Positions 1 through 12,300 of a stretch of 64,000 nt of DNA are shown here, piece by piece. Below the pieces are notes generated by a model, which did no database searches, was not told where the DNA came from, and saw only the letters and a program-made list of their open reading frames with translations. The translations under genes were made by a program, and so were the position numbers. Numbering within the stretch: the first letter of the stretch is position 1; each line of letters opens with the position of its first letter. Source of the stretch: Plazaster borealis (taxonomy: Eukaryota; Echinodermata; Asteroidea; Forcipulatida; Labidiasteridae); contig CM037473.1 in the NCBI GenBank assembly GCA_021014325.1, positions 12,028,696 to 12,092,695 on the forward strand. The letters run 5' to 3'.

Positions 1-211
1 AAAAGAAACCAACAAAAGTTAGATCAAGGAAAATGGGGAGGGAGTACGTGAGCCCCCTCCCAACAAGATTAAATCAACACTTGTTTACATTACGGCACAC
101 TGGATCAGTGGCGCACCCCTACCCCCAAGCATGCAACTCTCTCGATCAGCCCACCTACTTCTCTCAGCACTGACATAATTTCAAACAAGATGACCAATAT
201 CTATTGCTTAC

Positions 212-342
212 CGATGAACGAGGTACCGATGATTACCACGTTTTTACCCTTGCCTTGCTCGGCGATGTAATTGGCATCTTCAGGACTCCGTAGTATGCAG
301 ACATTCTTCAAGTCTTTGCCTGGAATGTCTAGTACAATTGGG
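212..342 (-). CDS. AIFM3: AIFM3 coding exon 9 (entry to NAD-binding domain)
   Basis: It encodes residues 283-326. [20 protein letters not shown] is followed by EDANYI and [18 protein letters not shown] is the NAD Rossmann loop in the GxSxxG form. The acceptor is tcccacag| and the donor TCATCG|gtaagc, phase 1. The downstream exons lie outside the window. Confidence 0.92.
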
Positions 343-3300
343 CTGTGGGATAGTCAGAAAGTCTTAAAATTAGACAAAGCATTTTGGTGGGGTTTTTTTC
401 AGACATAAAAGTAGAATTTCCTGGAACAAGAATTCAATAATAATAATAATATGAGACATCTATATAGCGCATAATGCAGGAGCCTCTATGCGCAACACAA
501 AACATAAAACAATGAAATGAAATAAATAAAGCAATATGTTACAAAAATATAGATTCAAACAAATGAGTCTTTAAAAGTCCCTTGAAAATCTGAAGAGAAT
601 CAGCTTGGCGAATATAACGAAGGTGCAATGAAGTTGAAGGCTCTTTGACCATAGAATTTAGTAGAAAAAGTAGTTTGCGTCGGAAGGGATTGGCCAGCAA
701 AACGAAGAGGACGAACAGGAATATATTTTGGATGGCTCCAAAATACCCCAACAAAAATGTCAATAATTTGGAAAAGTTGAATAAACAGTATGTTGTACCT
801 GTTGGAAACATAGAGCTATATATGCTGACTAAAGCACAAAGTTACTCTGTGTTTTGAAGCCGTGTGGGCGCATTATGTAAAAACCTACATGAAAGTTTGA
901 AATTGCTTACGGATGTTGTATGGCTATTTGCATGTGAGTGTGTTTGTTCTTTTTTATGCATCATCGAAACAAATATGCTGCGAATGTGAAAGCACAATCT
1001 GTTTATGAAAACCTTCAGTGTCTTTCCTTTGTCAAGTCAAGGGTTTCATTGTGGCAAGGATATTTTCAAAAGAAAAAAATTACTCCAGAAGCTCCAACAA
1101 TTTCAAAACAAATTATCGCGAGATGGACACAGAGAGTTTTTGGAATATCGACGTGAAGCGTATCAAATGCATAATTAACTCCAAACACGTCCTCTTACTG
1201 AAGCAGAGTTTTGGGGTAAATCTATTTAGAAGATTCAGTCTCACCACATAATAAGAAACGACAAACTTCAGATACAAACAGGGCCCAATTTCATAGAGCT
1301 GCTTAAGCACAAAAAACTAGCTAACATGGCTAAGCACAATAAAATTATGCTTACCAGAATAAGGTTACCAGCTAAAATACCATTTCACATGTACCATCTG
1401 TGACTGGTGTCCTGCTAATTTTTGATTAGAAATTGTTTATGTGATATTTTCTGCTTAAGCAGCTCTATGAAAGACCACGTTGCCATTGTTTGACCTCAGT
1501 AATGGTGGCCTATGCAAGGGAGGGTCTATTTGGAGATGAAGTGATCTGAGATAAGCATTTTCTTACGTTCCCCCAGTAGCAATGAGAAGGGTGTCAAAGT
1601 TGACACTCTTGCCGTTCTTGAAGGTGACTGAGTTGAGCAAAGTGTCCACCTCAGTGGCTTCCATACCAATCTGGACTTCAACGTCATACACATTGTAGAA
1701 ATCTGGCTTGCGTAGGGCTAACTCCTCTCCCGATGCTGTCAGGGCCTGTTTAAATCAATAAATATGTCTAGACTGTAGATACTTTTTCGCTCACTAACTA
1801 GTGACAAGTTACCTTGTCATAATCTTGTCATAATAATTATAAACGGGCCTTATCTATCAGCATTATTAAACCTTTATGGAAATTCTATGACATGTTAACC
1901 AGTTGACGCTGGATGTTTTACTGGCTAGAATTCGGGTGAGGAGCATTTAGTTTTTTTGCGTCACATTGGATGACAGGAACAGAGTATGGTCGGAGCATGC
2001 ACTCCCTGCATACACTCCCTGCACAATGCTTCACCCACACAATAAGGACACTTTTCTGGCAGTGGAAACAAAGGGTAATATTCTCCCTTTGTGCTGGGGT
2101 TATTGTGTAATCCTTTCTTCCAGGCCTTTGTCCTTTTGTTGTAAGAAGAGGATTACGTGGCATCCAGAGGCTTCCACTGTTGTATTTCATTGTATTTTGG
2201 CTCAATGGAGGTATGTCTGAGGGGACCAAGATTCCAGCCTGAGTTCTGGTCATGGGCCCAATTGGCGCACGGCCGGCCGTGGTTTTGCAATTCACAGTGC
2301 GTGAATATGGAATTTTCTTGAAAGTAAAATATAAATCATGGTGCTTCAAACTGAATCACTGTTCCCTTGGCTTTGTTAAGTCATGGTTTCTTTGTGCCAG
2401 CGAACTCTGAAAGAAAAATATTCCGTCAGTTCGATTAAAATAATCCCGCCAGGCTCGAAGGGATAAAAATGGAAGATCCCGGATGGTAACTGGTTAATGT
2501 AAATGCTTACCTTACTGAGTTTTGTTCTATCATATGGCAAGTGTTTTTCTTTCGTTGCTATGATGACTCGACCTTTAAATCCTTCTTGTCTCAGCGTCTC
2601 AACACATGTGGCAGCTGCTCCACCTGGAAAAAAACCCCCATACACAGCACAATCAGTCACCAGGGTCCAATCTCACAGAGCTGCTAGTCAAGCACAACAA
2701 AATTATGCTTACCAGAATAAGATAACCAGCAAAAATACCATGTCACATCCCTTAAGTGATATTTTCTGCTTAAGATCTGTTGACTGGATGCCAAACTTGG
2801 TGGCAAACTTGCCACCAGTTTGCCATCTTTTATTGCATAGCTTGCCATGCATTCCAAGCTTGCAACCATTAGCTTGGTGGCCTGCTCCACTATTAGCGCG
2901 GTGGCGAGCTTGCCAGTAAGCATTGACAACAAGCTTGCCAGTAAGCATTGGCAGCAAGCTTGCCAATAAGCATTGGCAGCAAGCTTGCCAATAAGCATTG
3001 GCAGCAAGCTTGCCAATAAGCATTGGCAGCAAGCTTGCCAGTAAGCATTGACAGCAAGCTTGCCACAAAGCGTTGCAAGCTTGATCTGCATGTTTCTGTA
3101 TATTTGCCACAAGCTGGCATTTTTGGAACCAAGCAAGCATAAAACAAGCGTGCTGGCAGTCTTGCCGGCAAGCTTGCCGACAAGCACACTTTGATTTCTG
3201 TAAGTGTACATACATGCCATACAAGTAGCACATATACAGAACGTGTTCCTTCCCAAAGTAAGGTTTTTTCTTCTGCATTACTGCTCACTTTAACATACAT

Positions 3301-6300
3301 GTAGCAGGGGTAAGACTGTACGAAAATTGGATGACAATGTCCTCATGATGTGGATCTGAAGTCCTCTGAATTTACAGGTTGTTACATTTTTCACTACCCA
3401 TCATTTCAAATAGATACCCGATAGTCAGGTCATAGCAAGGGCAGAGTCTTTCCATGATGGGTTTGCTCCATTAGAAAATTTGGGCTGTTTTAAACTGCGC
3501 TTTTGCTTTCCAAGTCTTCCCAGGGCATTAATAAGTAAACAAACTCCCCACTGAGTTAATCCTGATAAGACATTTAGGCAATTAAGCTCCACTGGACCGA
3601 AAAGTGATCATGTCCATTGCACTGATCTGATAAACAGCAAGAGTGTAAATTTGGGGAAATGGGGTTGGTGAAAAAAAGGTTTCTCAGCTATTTCCTTATC
3701 AATTTTTTCAGTTCAAAGTGGTATCAACTTAACAACACATATGCATTAACTTTCTTCGGTCTTTAATAACTCATACAATTGTTGTCCATTACTACTACTA
3801 ATATCCATGGTTCGTCCAGGCAGCCCAACAGTGACACACCAAGACCATTCTTATCAGGTTGTTTATAGCATTATAGGATCTGTTTCACTTGGGCCGCTCA
3901 GACTTGAAAATGCAGTTTGCGAACCGGACTGAAACCTTAGTTGACCTGCTGGCTAATTAAAACAACCCTTGTCTGTGATGGCAGTTTCGCCTCATTCAAA
4001 GAAAATCTGACGATGAAGGGAGATCTTGGGTAAAAAACGAAATCAGGAAAAATCCTGATCAATCTCAGACCTGATGTAGGTCTTGTTTTCAGTCTCACAG
4101 CTACAGGGCTTGGTCTCAAACCTTACCCTCAAAGTATTTGCCTACTGTTTTCAGGCCCAAATCACTGGTACCACATACAAATCTCCAACTTCTGTTTAAA
4201 CGGTGACATTCTTACCTCCACCAATGATAAGGATGGTCTTGTCAACTTCAGGGGATTTGCAGGACATGTTTTTGATCCTTTTGTAAGATTCTAAAGCCTG
4301 TTACAAACACAGAATCAAAATTACATCACAGATTTATCAATATGTTATGTAACAGATGTTAAATTTGCATCAAGAGCATTATTAATTTATTAGATGTTAA
4401 CTTTGCATCGGGGATAAAGAATATTATATTTGTTTTTACCCTTACACCGATGTGTTTAAAGCACTGTATACTCAGTACTTTCCCGAGTCCTGTGAAAAAT
4501 CCACAGGCATATTACTCGGGTGGGATTCGAACCCACGATCTTTGCCATTCTAGAGCAGATGTCTTACCAACTAGAGCACCGAGATTGCCCGGTAGCTAGA
4601 GGCAGTTCGAATCCTATATTTTAGCAGCGGGTACCGTGACAATTTAATAGATGTTAAATTTGCATCGGGGATAAAGAATATTATATTTGGTTTTTACCCT
4701 TACACCAATGTGTGTAAAGCAACATTATAAATGTTTTAACCATTCACCGATGTGTGTTAAAGGCACTGAACACGTTTGGTAATTGTCAAAGACCAGTGTT
4801 CTCACTTGGTGTATCCCAACATATGCATAAAATAACAAGCCTGTGAAAATTTGGGCTCAATTGGTCATCGAAGTTGCAAGAAAATGATGAAAGAAAAAAC
4901 AACCTTCTTGTACAAATTTGTGTGCTTTCAGATAGGAATAAAAACTTCTTGCAAGAAGTCAAAATTACATATATGAAGATATGATACATGTCTTATCGCG
5001 CGTGAGTCACCTAAAGAGTGTCCTGCACAGTAACACAATGAGAATAACAATAAAATTACGCAGTTCTTATACAGCACTTTATCAGCCCCTGAGGGCGACT
5101 CAAAGCACTCATTATTTTTGTCTACAAGGTACGTGGAGCTATGTTCAAATTATAAGACTCATTTATAGAATCATGTAATGGTTTACAAGGTGCTGTGGCG
5201 CAAACTGCAGCCAAGCATACATGAAAACACCGGGGCAAACCCCTTCTCTTAACAAGAACGATGAAGCAATAATGGTTTGTGTCTTGCTTAATGACACAAG
5301 TGTCAAGACCGGGACTCCAACCCACACTCTGCTGATCAGGAACACCAGAGCTTCATTCCAGTGCTCTTGACCGCTCAGCCACAACACAATTAGAATAAAA
5401 AACTGAATGCGATCTTAAAAACAACAGACATACCTTCTTTGTGGATTTGACAATGACATCATCACCATCAATTCTGACCTGTAGAGTAAAGGAAAAAAAG
5501 TTTAGTCTATTTACTCTCATATATCATTCATCCTGCCAGTGTGCATACTGTTATACATTTCAGTTGGATCTAAACCCCATCCCTACTCACAACCTAAACA
5601 GAACCCTAACCCTAACTGGAACCCTGACCCTAACCCTAACCCCACCCCTGCTCCTAACCCGAACCCTAACCCTAGCTGGAACCCTGACCCTAACCCTAAC
5701 CCCACCCCTGCTCCTAACCCGAACCCTAACCCTAGCTGGAACCCTGACCCTAATCCTAACCCCATCCCTGCTCCTAACCCCACCCCTGCTCCTAACCCGA
5801 ACCCTAACCCTAGCTGGAACCCTGACCCTAATCCTAACCCCACCCCTGCTCCTAACCCGAACCCTAACCCTAGCTGGAACCCTGACCCTAATCCTAACCC
5901 CATCCCTGCTCCTAACCCCACCCCTGCTCCTAACTCGAACCCTAACCCTAACTGGAACCCTGACCCTAATCCTAACCCCATCCCTGCTCCTAACCCCACC
6001 CCTGCTCCTAACCCGAACCCTAACCCTAGCTGGAACCCTGACCCTAATCCTAACCCCATCCCTGCTCCTAACCCCACCCCTGCTCCTAACCCGAACCCTA
6101 ACCCTAGCTGGAACCCTGACCCTAATCCTAACCCCATCCCTGCTCCTAACCCCACCCCTGCTCCTAACCCGAACCCTAACCCTAGCTGGAACCCTGACCC
6201 TAATCCTAACCCCACCCCTGCTCCTAACCCGAACCCTAACCCTAGCTGGAACCCTGACCCTAATCCTAACCCCATCCCTGCTCCTAACCCCACCCCTGCT

Positions 6301-9300
6301 CCTAACCCGAACCCTAACCCTAGCTGGAACCCTGACCCTAATCCTAACCCCATCCCTGCTCCTAACCCCACCCCTGCTCCTAACCCGAACCCTAACCCTA
6401 GCTGGAACCCTGACCCTAATCCTAACCCCACCCCTGCTCCTAACCCGAACCCTAGCTGGAACCCTGACCCTAATCCTAACCCCATCCCTGCTCCTAACCC
6501 CACCCCTGCTCCTAACCCGAACCCTAACCCAAGCTGGAACCCTGACCCTAATCCTAACCCCATCCCTGCTCCTAACCCCACCCCTGCTCCTAACTCGAAC
6601 CCTAACCCTAACTGGAACCCTGACCCTAATCCTAACCCCATCCCTGCTCCTAACCCCACCCCTGCTCCTAACCCGAACCCTAACCCTAGCTGGAACCCTG
6701 ACCCTAATCCTAACCCCACCCCTGCTCCTAACCCGAACCCTAGCTGGAACCCTGACCCTAATCCTAACCCCATCCCTGCTCCTAACCCCACCCCTGCTCC
6801 TAACCCGAACCCTAACCCTAGCTGGAACCCTGACCCTAATCCTAACCCCATCCCTGCTCCTAACCCCACCCCTGCTCCTAACTCGAACCCTAACCCTAGC
6901 TGGAACCCTGACCCTAATCCTAACCCCATCCCTGCTCCTAACCCCACCCCTGCTCCTAACCCGAACCCTAACCCTAGCTGGAACCCTGACCCTAATCCTA
7001 ACCCCATCCCTGCTCCTAACCCCACCCCTGCTCCTAACCCGAACCCTAACCCTAGCTGGAACCCTGACCCTAATCCTAACCCCACCCCTGCTCCTAACCC
7101 GAACCCTAACCCTAGCTGGAACCCTGACCCTAATCCTTACCCCATCCCTGCTCCTAACCCGAACCCTAACCCTAGCTGGAACCCTGACCCTAATCCTTAC
7201 CCCACCCCTGCTCCTAACCCGAACCCTAACCCTAGCTGGAACCCTGACCCTAATCCTAACCTCACCCCTGCTCCTAACCCCTGCTCCTAACCCTAGCTGG
7301 AACCCTGACCCTAATCCTAACCACACCCCTGCTCCTAACCCGAACCCTAACCCTAGCTGGAACCCTGACCCTAACCCTAACCCCATCCCTGATCCTAACC
7401 TCACCCCTGCTCCTAACCCCTGCTCCTAACCTTAGCTGGAACCCTGACCCTAATCCTAACCCCACCTCTGCTCCTAACCCGAACCCTAACCCTAGCTGGA
7501 ACCCTGACCCTAATCCTAACCCCACCTCTGCTCCTAACCCGAACCCTAACCCTAGCTGGAACCCTGACCCTAATCCTAACCCCACCCCTGCTCCTAACCC
7601 GAACCCTTACTCCAGCTGGAACCCTAACCCTAATCTTAACCCCATCCCTGCTCGTAACCCCACCCCTGCTCCTAACCCCTGCTCCTAACCTGAACCCTAA
7701 CCCTAACTGGAATCCTAACCCTAATCCTAACCCACCCCTGCTCCTAACCCGAACCCTAACCCTAGCTGGAACCCCATCCCTAATCCTACTGAAGGTGAGT
7801 TACATTACTCTCAACATTTCTCTTTCTGAATACATGAAGTGCCAATTGAACCATGACTCCTTGTGCTGGTAGTTTATGCTATGATTATAAAATGCTGAAG
7901 ATATTGATTATTTGAATCATGTAATAGGTCGTTTTGGATTATTGTTATGTCTTTTGTAACGCGCCATGAGAGTCAAGACTTGACGGACACCGGCGCTTAA
8001 TAAAAGTTTAAATTATTGTTATTATTATTATTTTTTATTTTTATTTAAGGAATCGCTACAACAAAAGTCAACTCTCCAAACAACTGTGACTAAAAATGAA
8101 ACATTGTTCATGAAATATTCTTTCCTAATGACATTGCAAGCCCTGAATCCAGCTGTCATTACCAGTATTTATTTGATTAATATTATTTTATTATTTTATT
8201 ACAGTTCCCAGAAACACAGCCTCCTTCCAACCTTAACCCAACTAATCTCCAATTATCAAGCTTCTGTCCCACATCCTTTCCTATGCACTCAAGCCCACAA
8301 ATCACTCCAGTGGTAAGCACACCCAATACCCTGATGGACCATGCACTGACCACCAACATCATGCGGTCAGTGACCAAACTTTTCCAATCCCCTATATAAA
8401 GTCCTTAGTTTCATTCTTAGTTTATTCTCTGCTGTCCTGGTTAGCCCAGTGTAACATATTTGTACACTGTAGTCTGATTCAGTTTTCTTCTGTACTTCTC
8501 TTTTGAACTCCTTATTTTATCAGCCAAGGAGTACTTTGAATAAAATTCCTGATATAGCCAACTCGAGAAGCGTCTCTGCTATATTCTTCTTTTGGTCTAA
8601 TTGTTATCGGCCCGCCCTTGTAGCACCCGATATAAGCTTATGTGTTACAATAACAACCTTAGGAATTTCCACAGAGCATAAAGTAAAGTGGATCTGTATT
8701 GTTTGGTTGTTTATGTCATGGCGAGAGTAGGGCCTTACCTCGTACTTGGCGACACTATCAAGCCCAGGAAAGTCTTCAATATCACCCGTTGTTGCATTGA
8801 AGCAAGCCCCATGCCATGGGCAACGTATCCTTCCATTACACAACACACCTACAAGGAGACACAACAATGCCGACAGTTATTAAATGCTTTACAGATTTTT
8901 ACAGTATAGATGTTACACATTGATGCTAATCTAGACTTGATTTAAAGGCACTGGACACGTTTGGTAATTACTCAAAATATACATTAGCATAAAAACTTAC
9001 TTGTTAACGAGGAACGGAGAGCTGTTGATAGTATAAAACATTGTGAGAAACGACTCCCTCTGAAGTAACGTAGTTTTTGAGAAAGAGGTAATTTCTCACT
9101 AAAATATTAAGACTTCTAGACCAGAAGCCTTTTTCAGGCATCTGAAAGCAAACAAATTTGTACAACAAGTATTTTTTTCTTTCATTGTTTTCTTGCAACT
9201 TCGATGACCAATTGAACCCAAATTTTCACAGGCTTGTTATTTTATGCATATGTTGGGATATACCAAGTGAGAATACTGGTCTTTGACAATAACCAAACGT

Positions 9301-12300
9301 GTCCAGTGCCTGGAGTTACTACGCAAAGTTCTTTTTGAGTTATTGTCTTTTGTTTTAGCCATAATGACCTTAACTTTTGACTTCAGGGGTTAAAAGAAAG
9401 ACCACCGGCACAGCATACCTTTAATGAGAGGTGCTCCATAGTGTGTACATTTGTGACCAATAGCGCTGAATACTCCAAGCTGATTCACTAGCAGGGCCTT
9501 CCCACTTCCAACCTCTACCTCTCGCATCCTGAAGGATCAAACAGAATATAAAACATGATCAAAAACGATTTATCTTTTCTTATTTCAATCAGTTAACAAG
9601 TTTTACCAATCAATTTATTTCCACTCAATCAATAAGTCTCACAGTAAAGAGGTTTCCAAGGTCAAATTCAATTTTGAGATCCACTCATATTCCAATAGAA
9701 AGAGTCCCTAAAAAAATGTGGGAAAAATTGCAAGTCTCTAACCTCATGTTAAAATGGTTTAAAACACCACTGTGTTTGATACCCTTCAAGTGCAATAATG
9801 GTCGTACATGGTCTGTACATTTGTTTGCACAGAGGCATCACCTAAAGGGGATGCAACTTTTTATTTAGGACACAATGCATAGCAGAACGGTGATACATAC
9901 AGAGATCATTCAACATAATTCATAAATGCCTGGGACAATTTATCCATTCTGATTGGCCGAGAGGAGATCACATGCCCATGTTTAAATGTGTGATATAAAC
10001 ACAGTCATAGTGTTTAAATATAGCCAAGTTTATCAGTTAATGAATTCCAAAGCATGGGTCCCTCATGTTTCACCGTTTTATGGGCAAGAGAAATACAAGT
10101 ATATGGAATGTGAAAAAAGGACGCTTGACGAGTGAAGTCAGAATAAATTTCAAAATTCTGAGATAAGCTTGTAGTCTTTATATTCATACTCAATGCTGAA
10201 ATGAACTCCGTGAAAATTATCCAAACTTACTCTCCATCTTTGAGGTCGTCAACCTTACAGACTGTGACCTCGACTACGCTATCCTCATTCTTTGAGGGCT
10301 GGGCTTTGGATGCTTTAGTACTGGGAGATTTCTTGGACGGAGTCGATGTCTTACTGGGTCCTGTGCTCTTGCCTGTATCTGTTGCATCTAAAGTGAAGAG
10401 GTTGATTAGTTAATCTGCCAAATGAACACTTTGTAAACGGTACATGTATACGTATACTATGTTATTAAAGGCACTGAACACGTTTGGAAATTGTCAAAGA
10501 CCAGTGTTCTCACTTGGTGTATCCCAACATAAAATAACAAGCCTGTGAAAATTTGGGCTCAATTGGTTATCGAAGTTGCAAGAAAATGATGAAAGAAAAA
10601 ACACCCTTGTTGTACAAATTTGTGTGCTTTCAGATAGGAATAAAAACTTCTTGCAAGAAGTTTTTATTATTTTAGTGAGAAATTACCTCTTTCTCAAAAA
10701 CTCTGTTACTTCAGAGGGAGTCGTTTCCTACAATGTTTTATACTATCAACAGCTCTCCGTTGCTTGTTACCAAGTAAGTTTTTATGCTAATATTTGTTTT
10801 GAGTCATTATCAAACGTGTACGATACCTTTAAGGGGCCAGCCAAAGTTTTCAATATTTTCATGGCAGGCCTGGAATTGCATGAAGTCCATGGAGCCCATG
10901 GTCTCTGTTGCCCTGGTCTTTGCCTTGGTGCCCTTTCAGCAGTTTCCCGTAGACTTTAAAAATTTCAAATGAAAGTGCCCTTGCCCTCTCAAAGCTTAAA
11001 AATTCAGGCCTGTCGTGGTCATACAAACATTAGGGAGGTTTCGTTTTGGACGACGGATGGTTCTACAACGGTTGAACCCAAACGTTGTCGTTTTCAGCAC
11101 AACGCAGATTCACCCCAAGTACTGTCGTAGAAATTGAGGGACGACAGTCCTCAAAGCCCACGCATGCGCAGATGACGCCAAATGTCATCATTACCGTCGC
11201 AGAATCATCCGTCGTCCAAAACGAAAACTCCCTAGTATGACTGGGGGATGGGAGGGATGAGGGGAGGGGGTGGACACCACGTACGACTTTAAAAGGTGTG
11301 TACAAAGTGGATATTTACATAATGTGCAGCAATTTTGAAAGATTTACTACTTTGGGAGAGGGAGGGGGGTCTTAAAACTAATACTCTCTGTAGGACCTGA
11401 ACAATTATGAAAACTTTGGATGTTCTCTCACTGTTACATTGATTCCCTAATGGTATATTCTCCTGCCCAACTGGCCCTTGTCACAAACTTCCACAGGAGA
11501 CAGAACTTGAGTTTAGTTTGCTACATAGCTTGGCCATAACGCTCTGCACTGAACTAGACACGGTAGTTTAATAAATGTTGTGGCTTGTAAAAGGAAATTA
11601 GTGCAGTGATTTGCAAGGCCAGGATTTAAACCCATATCCTATTAAATATTCAATCGCAACTTGAGTTTAGTATGCTACATCGTTCAGCCACATTACTATG
11701 TATTATAACGGCTTCCATAAACAAGTGCACTGACTGGCAAGGCCAGGTTTTGAACCCATAGTATAAAGGCACTGTACATGTTTGGTAATTACTCAAAATA
11801 TATATTAGCATAACAACTCAACATATGCATAGAATAACAAGCCTGTGAAAATTTGGGCTCAATTGGTCATCGAAGTTGCAAGAAAATGATGAAAGAAAAA
11901 AACCCCTTGTTGTACAAATTTGTGTGCTTTCAGATAGGAATAAAAACTTCTTGCAAGAAGTTTTTATTATTTTAGTGAGAAATTACCCATTTCTCAAAAA
12001 CTACGTTACTTCAGAGGGAGTCGTTTCTCACAATGTTTTATACTATCAATAGCTCTCTGTTGCTCGTTACCAAGTCAGTTTTTATGCTAATATATATTTA
12101 GAGTAATTACCAAACATGTACGATGCCTTTAACCATAACCCTTCCATGTATCATTTATTTTAGTGATAAAATGATATGGACACATTTATTGTTTATTTGC
12201 TTTTAGCAAAAGTCCACCTCCCAAAAAACAGGTCACAATAGCACCCTCAAGAGTCCTCCTTCCCATTCTGAAGACTGTGTGGCTGTGCGATCTTTATTTT

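Noticed and set aside
2684..3300. Three overlapping minus frames rich in [13 protein letters not shown] repeats
   Set aside because: They are the three readings of the 25-bp minisatellite. They only look like a cysteine-rich protein because of the repeat.
4518..4590. Possible functional tRNA gene
   Set aside because: The A and B boxes are present, but the cloverleaf, anticodon stem and acceptor stem do not close, and flanking SINE sequence continues.
5583..7404. Minus-strand Gly/Leu-rich and Arg/Val-rich frames of 500 and 605 codons
   Set aside because: These are other-strand readings of the same minisatellite, lying in an intron with no supporting exon signals.
5441..7429. Plus-strand open frames of 662 and 583 codons
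   Set aside because: They are the LT and NP readings of a hexamer-based minisatellite, shift frame repeatedly near the end, and overlap AIFM3 exon 5. Long openness follows from the repeat having stops in only one frame. A spliced antisense transcript remains possible and is listed as a finding.
5581..7790. A true chromosome end
   Set aside because: The hexamers are highly degenerate, unique sequence and exons continue on both sides, and no uniform CCCTAA run is present.
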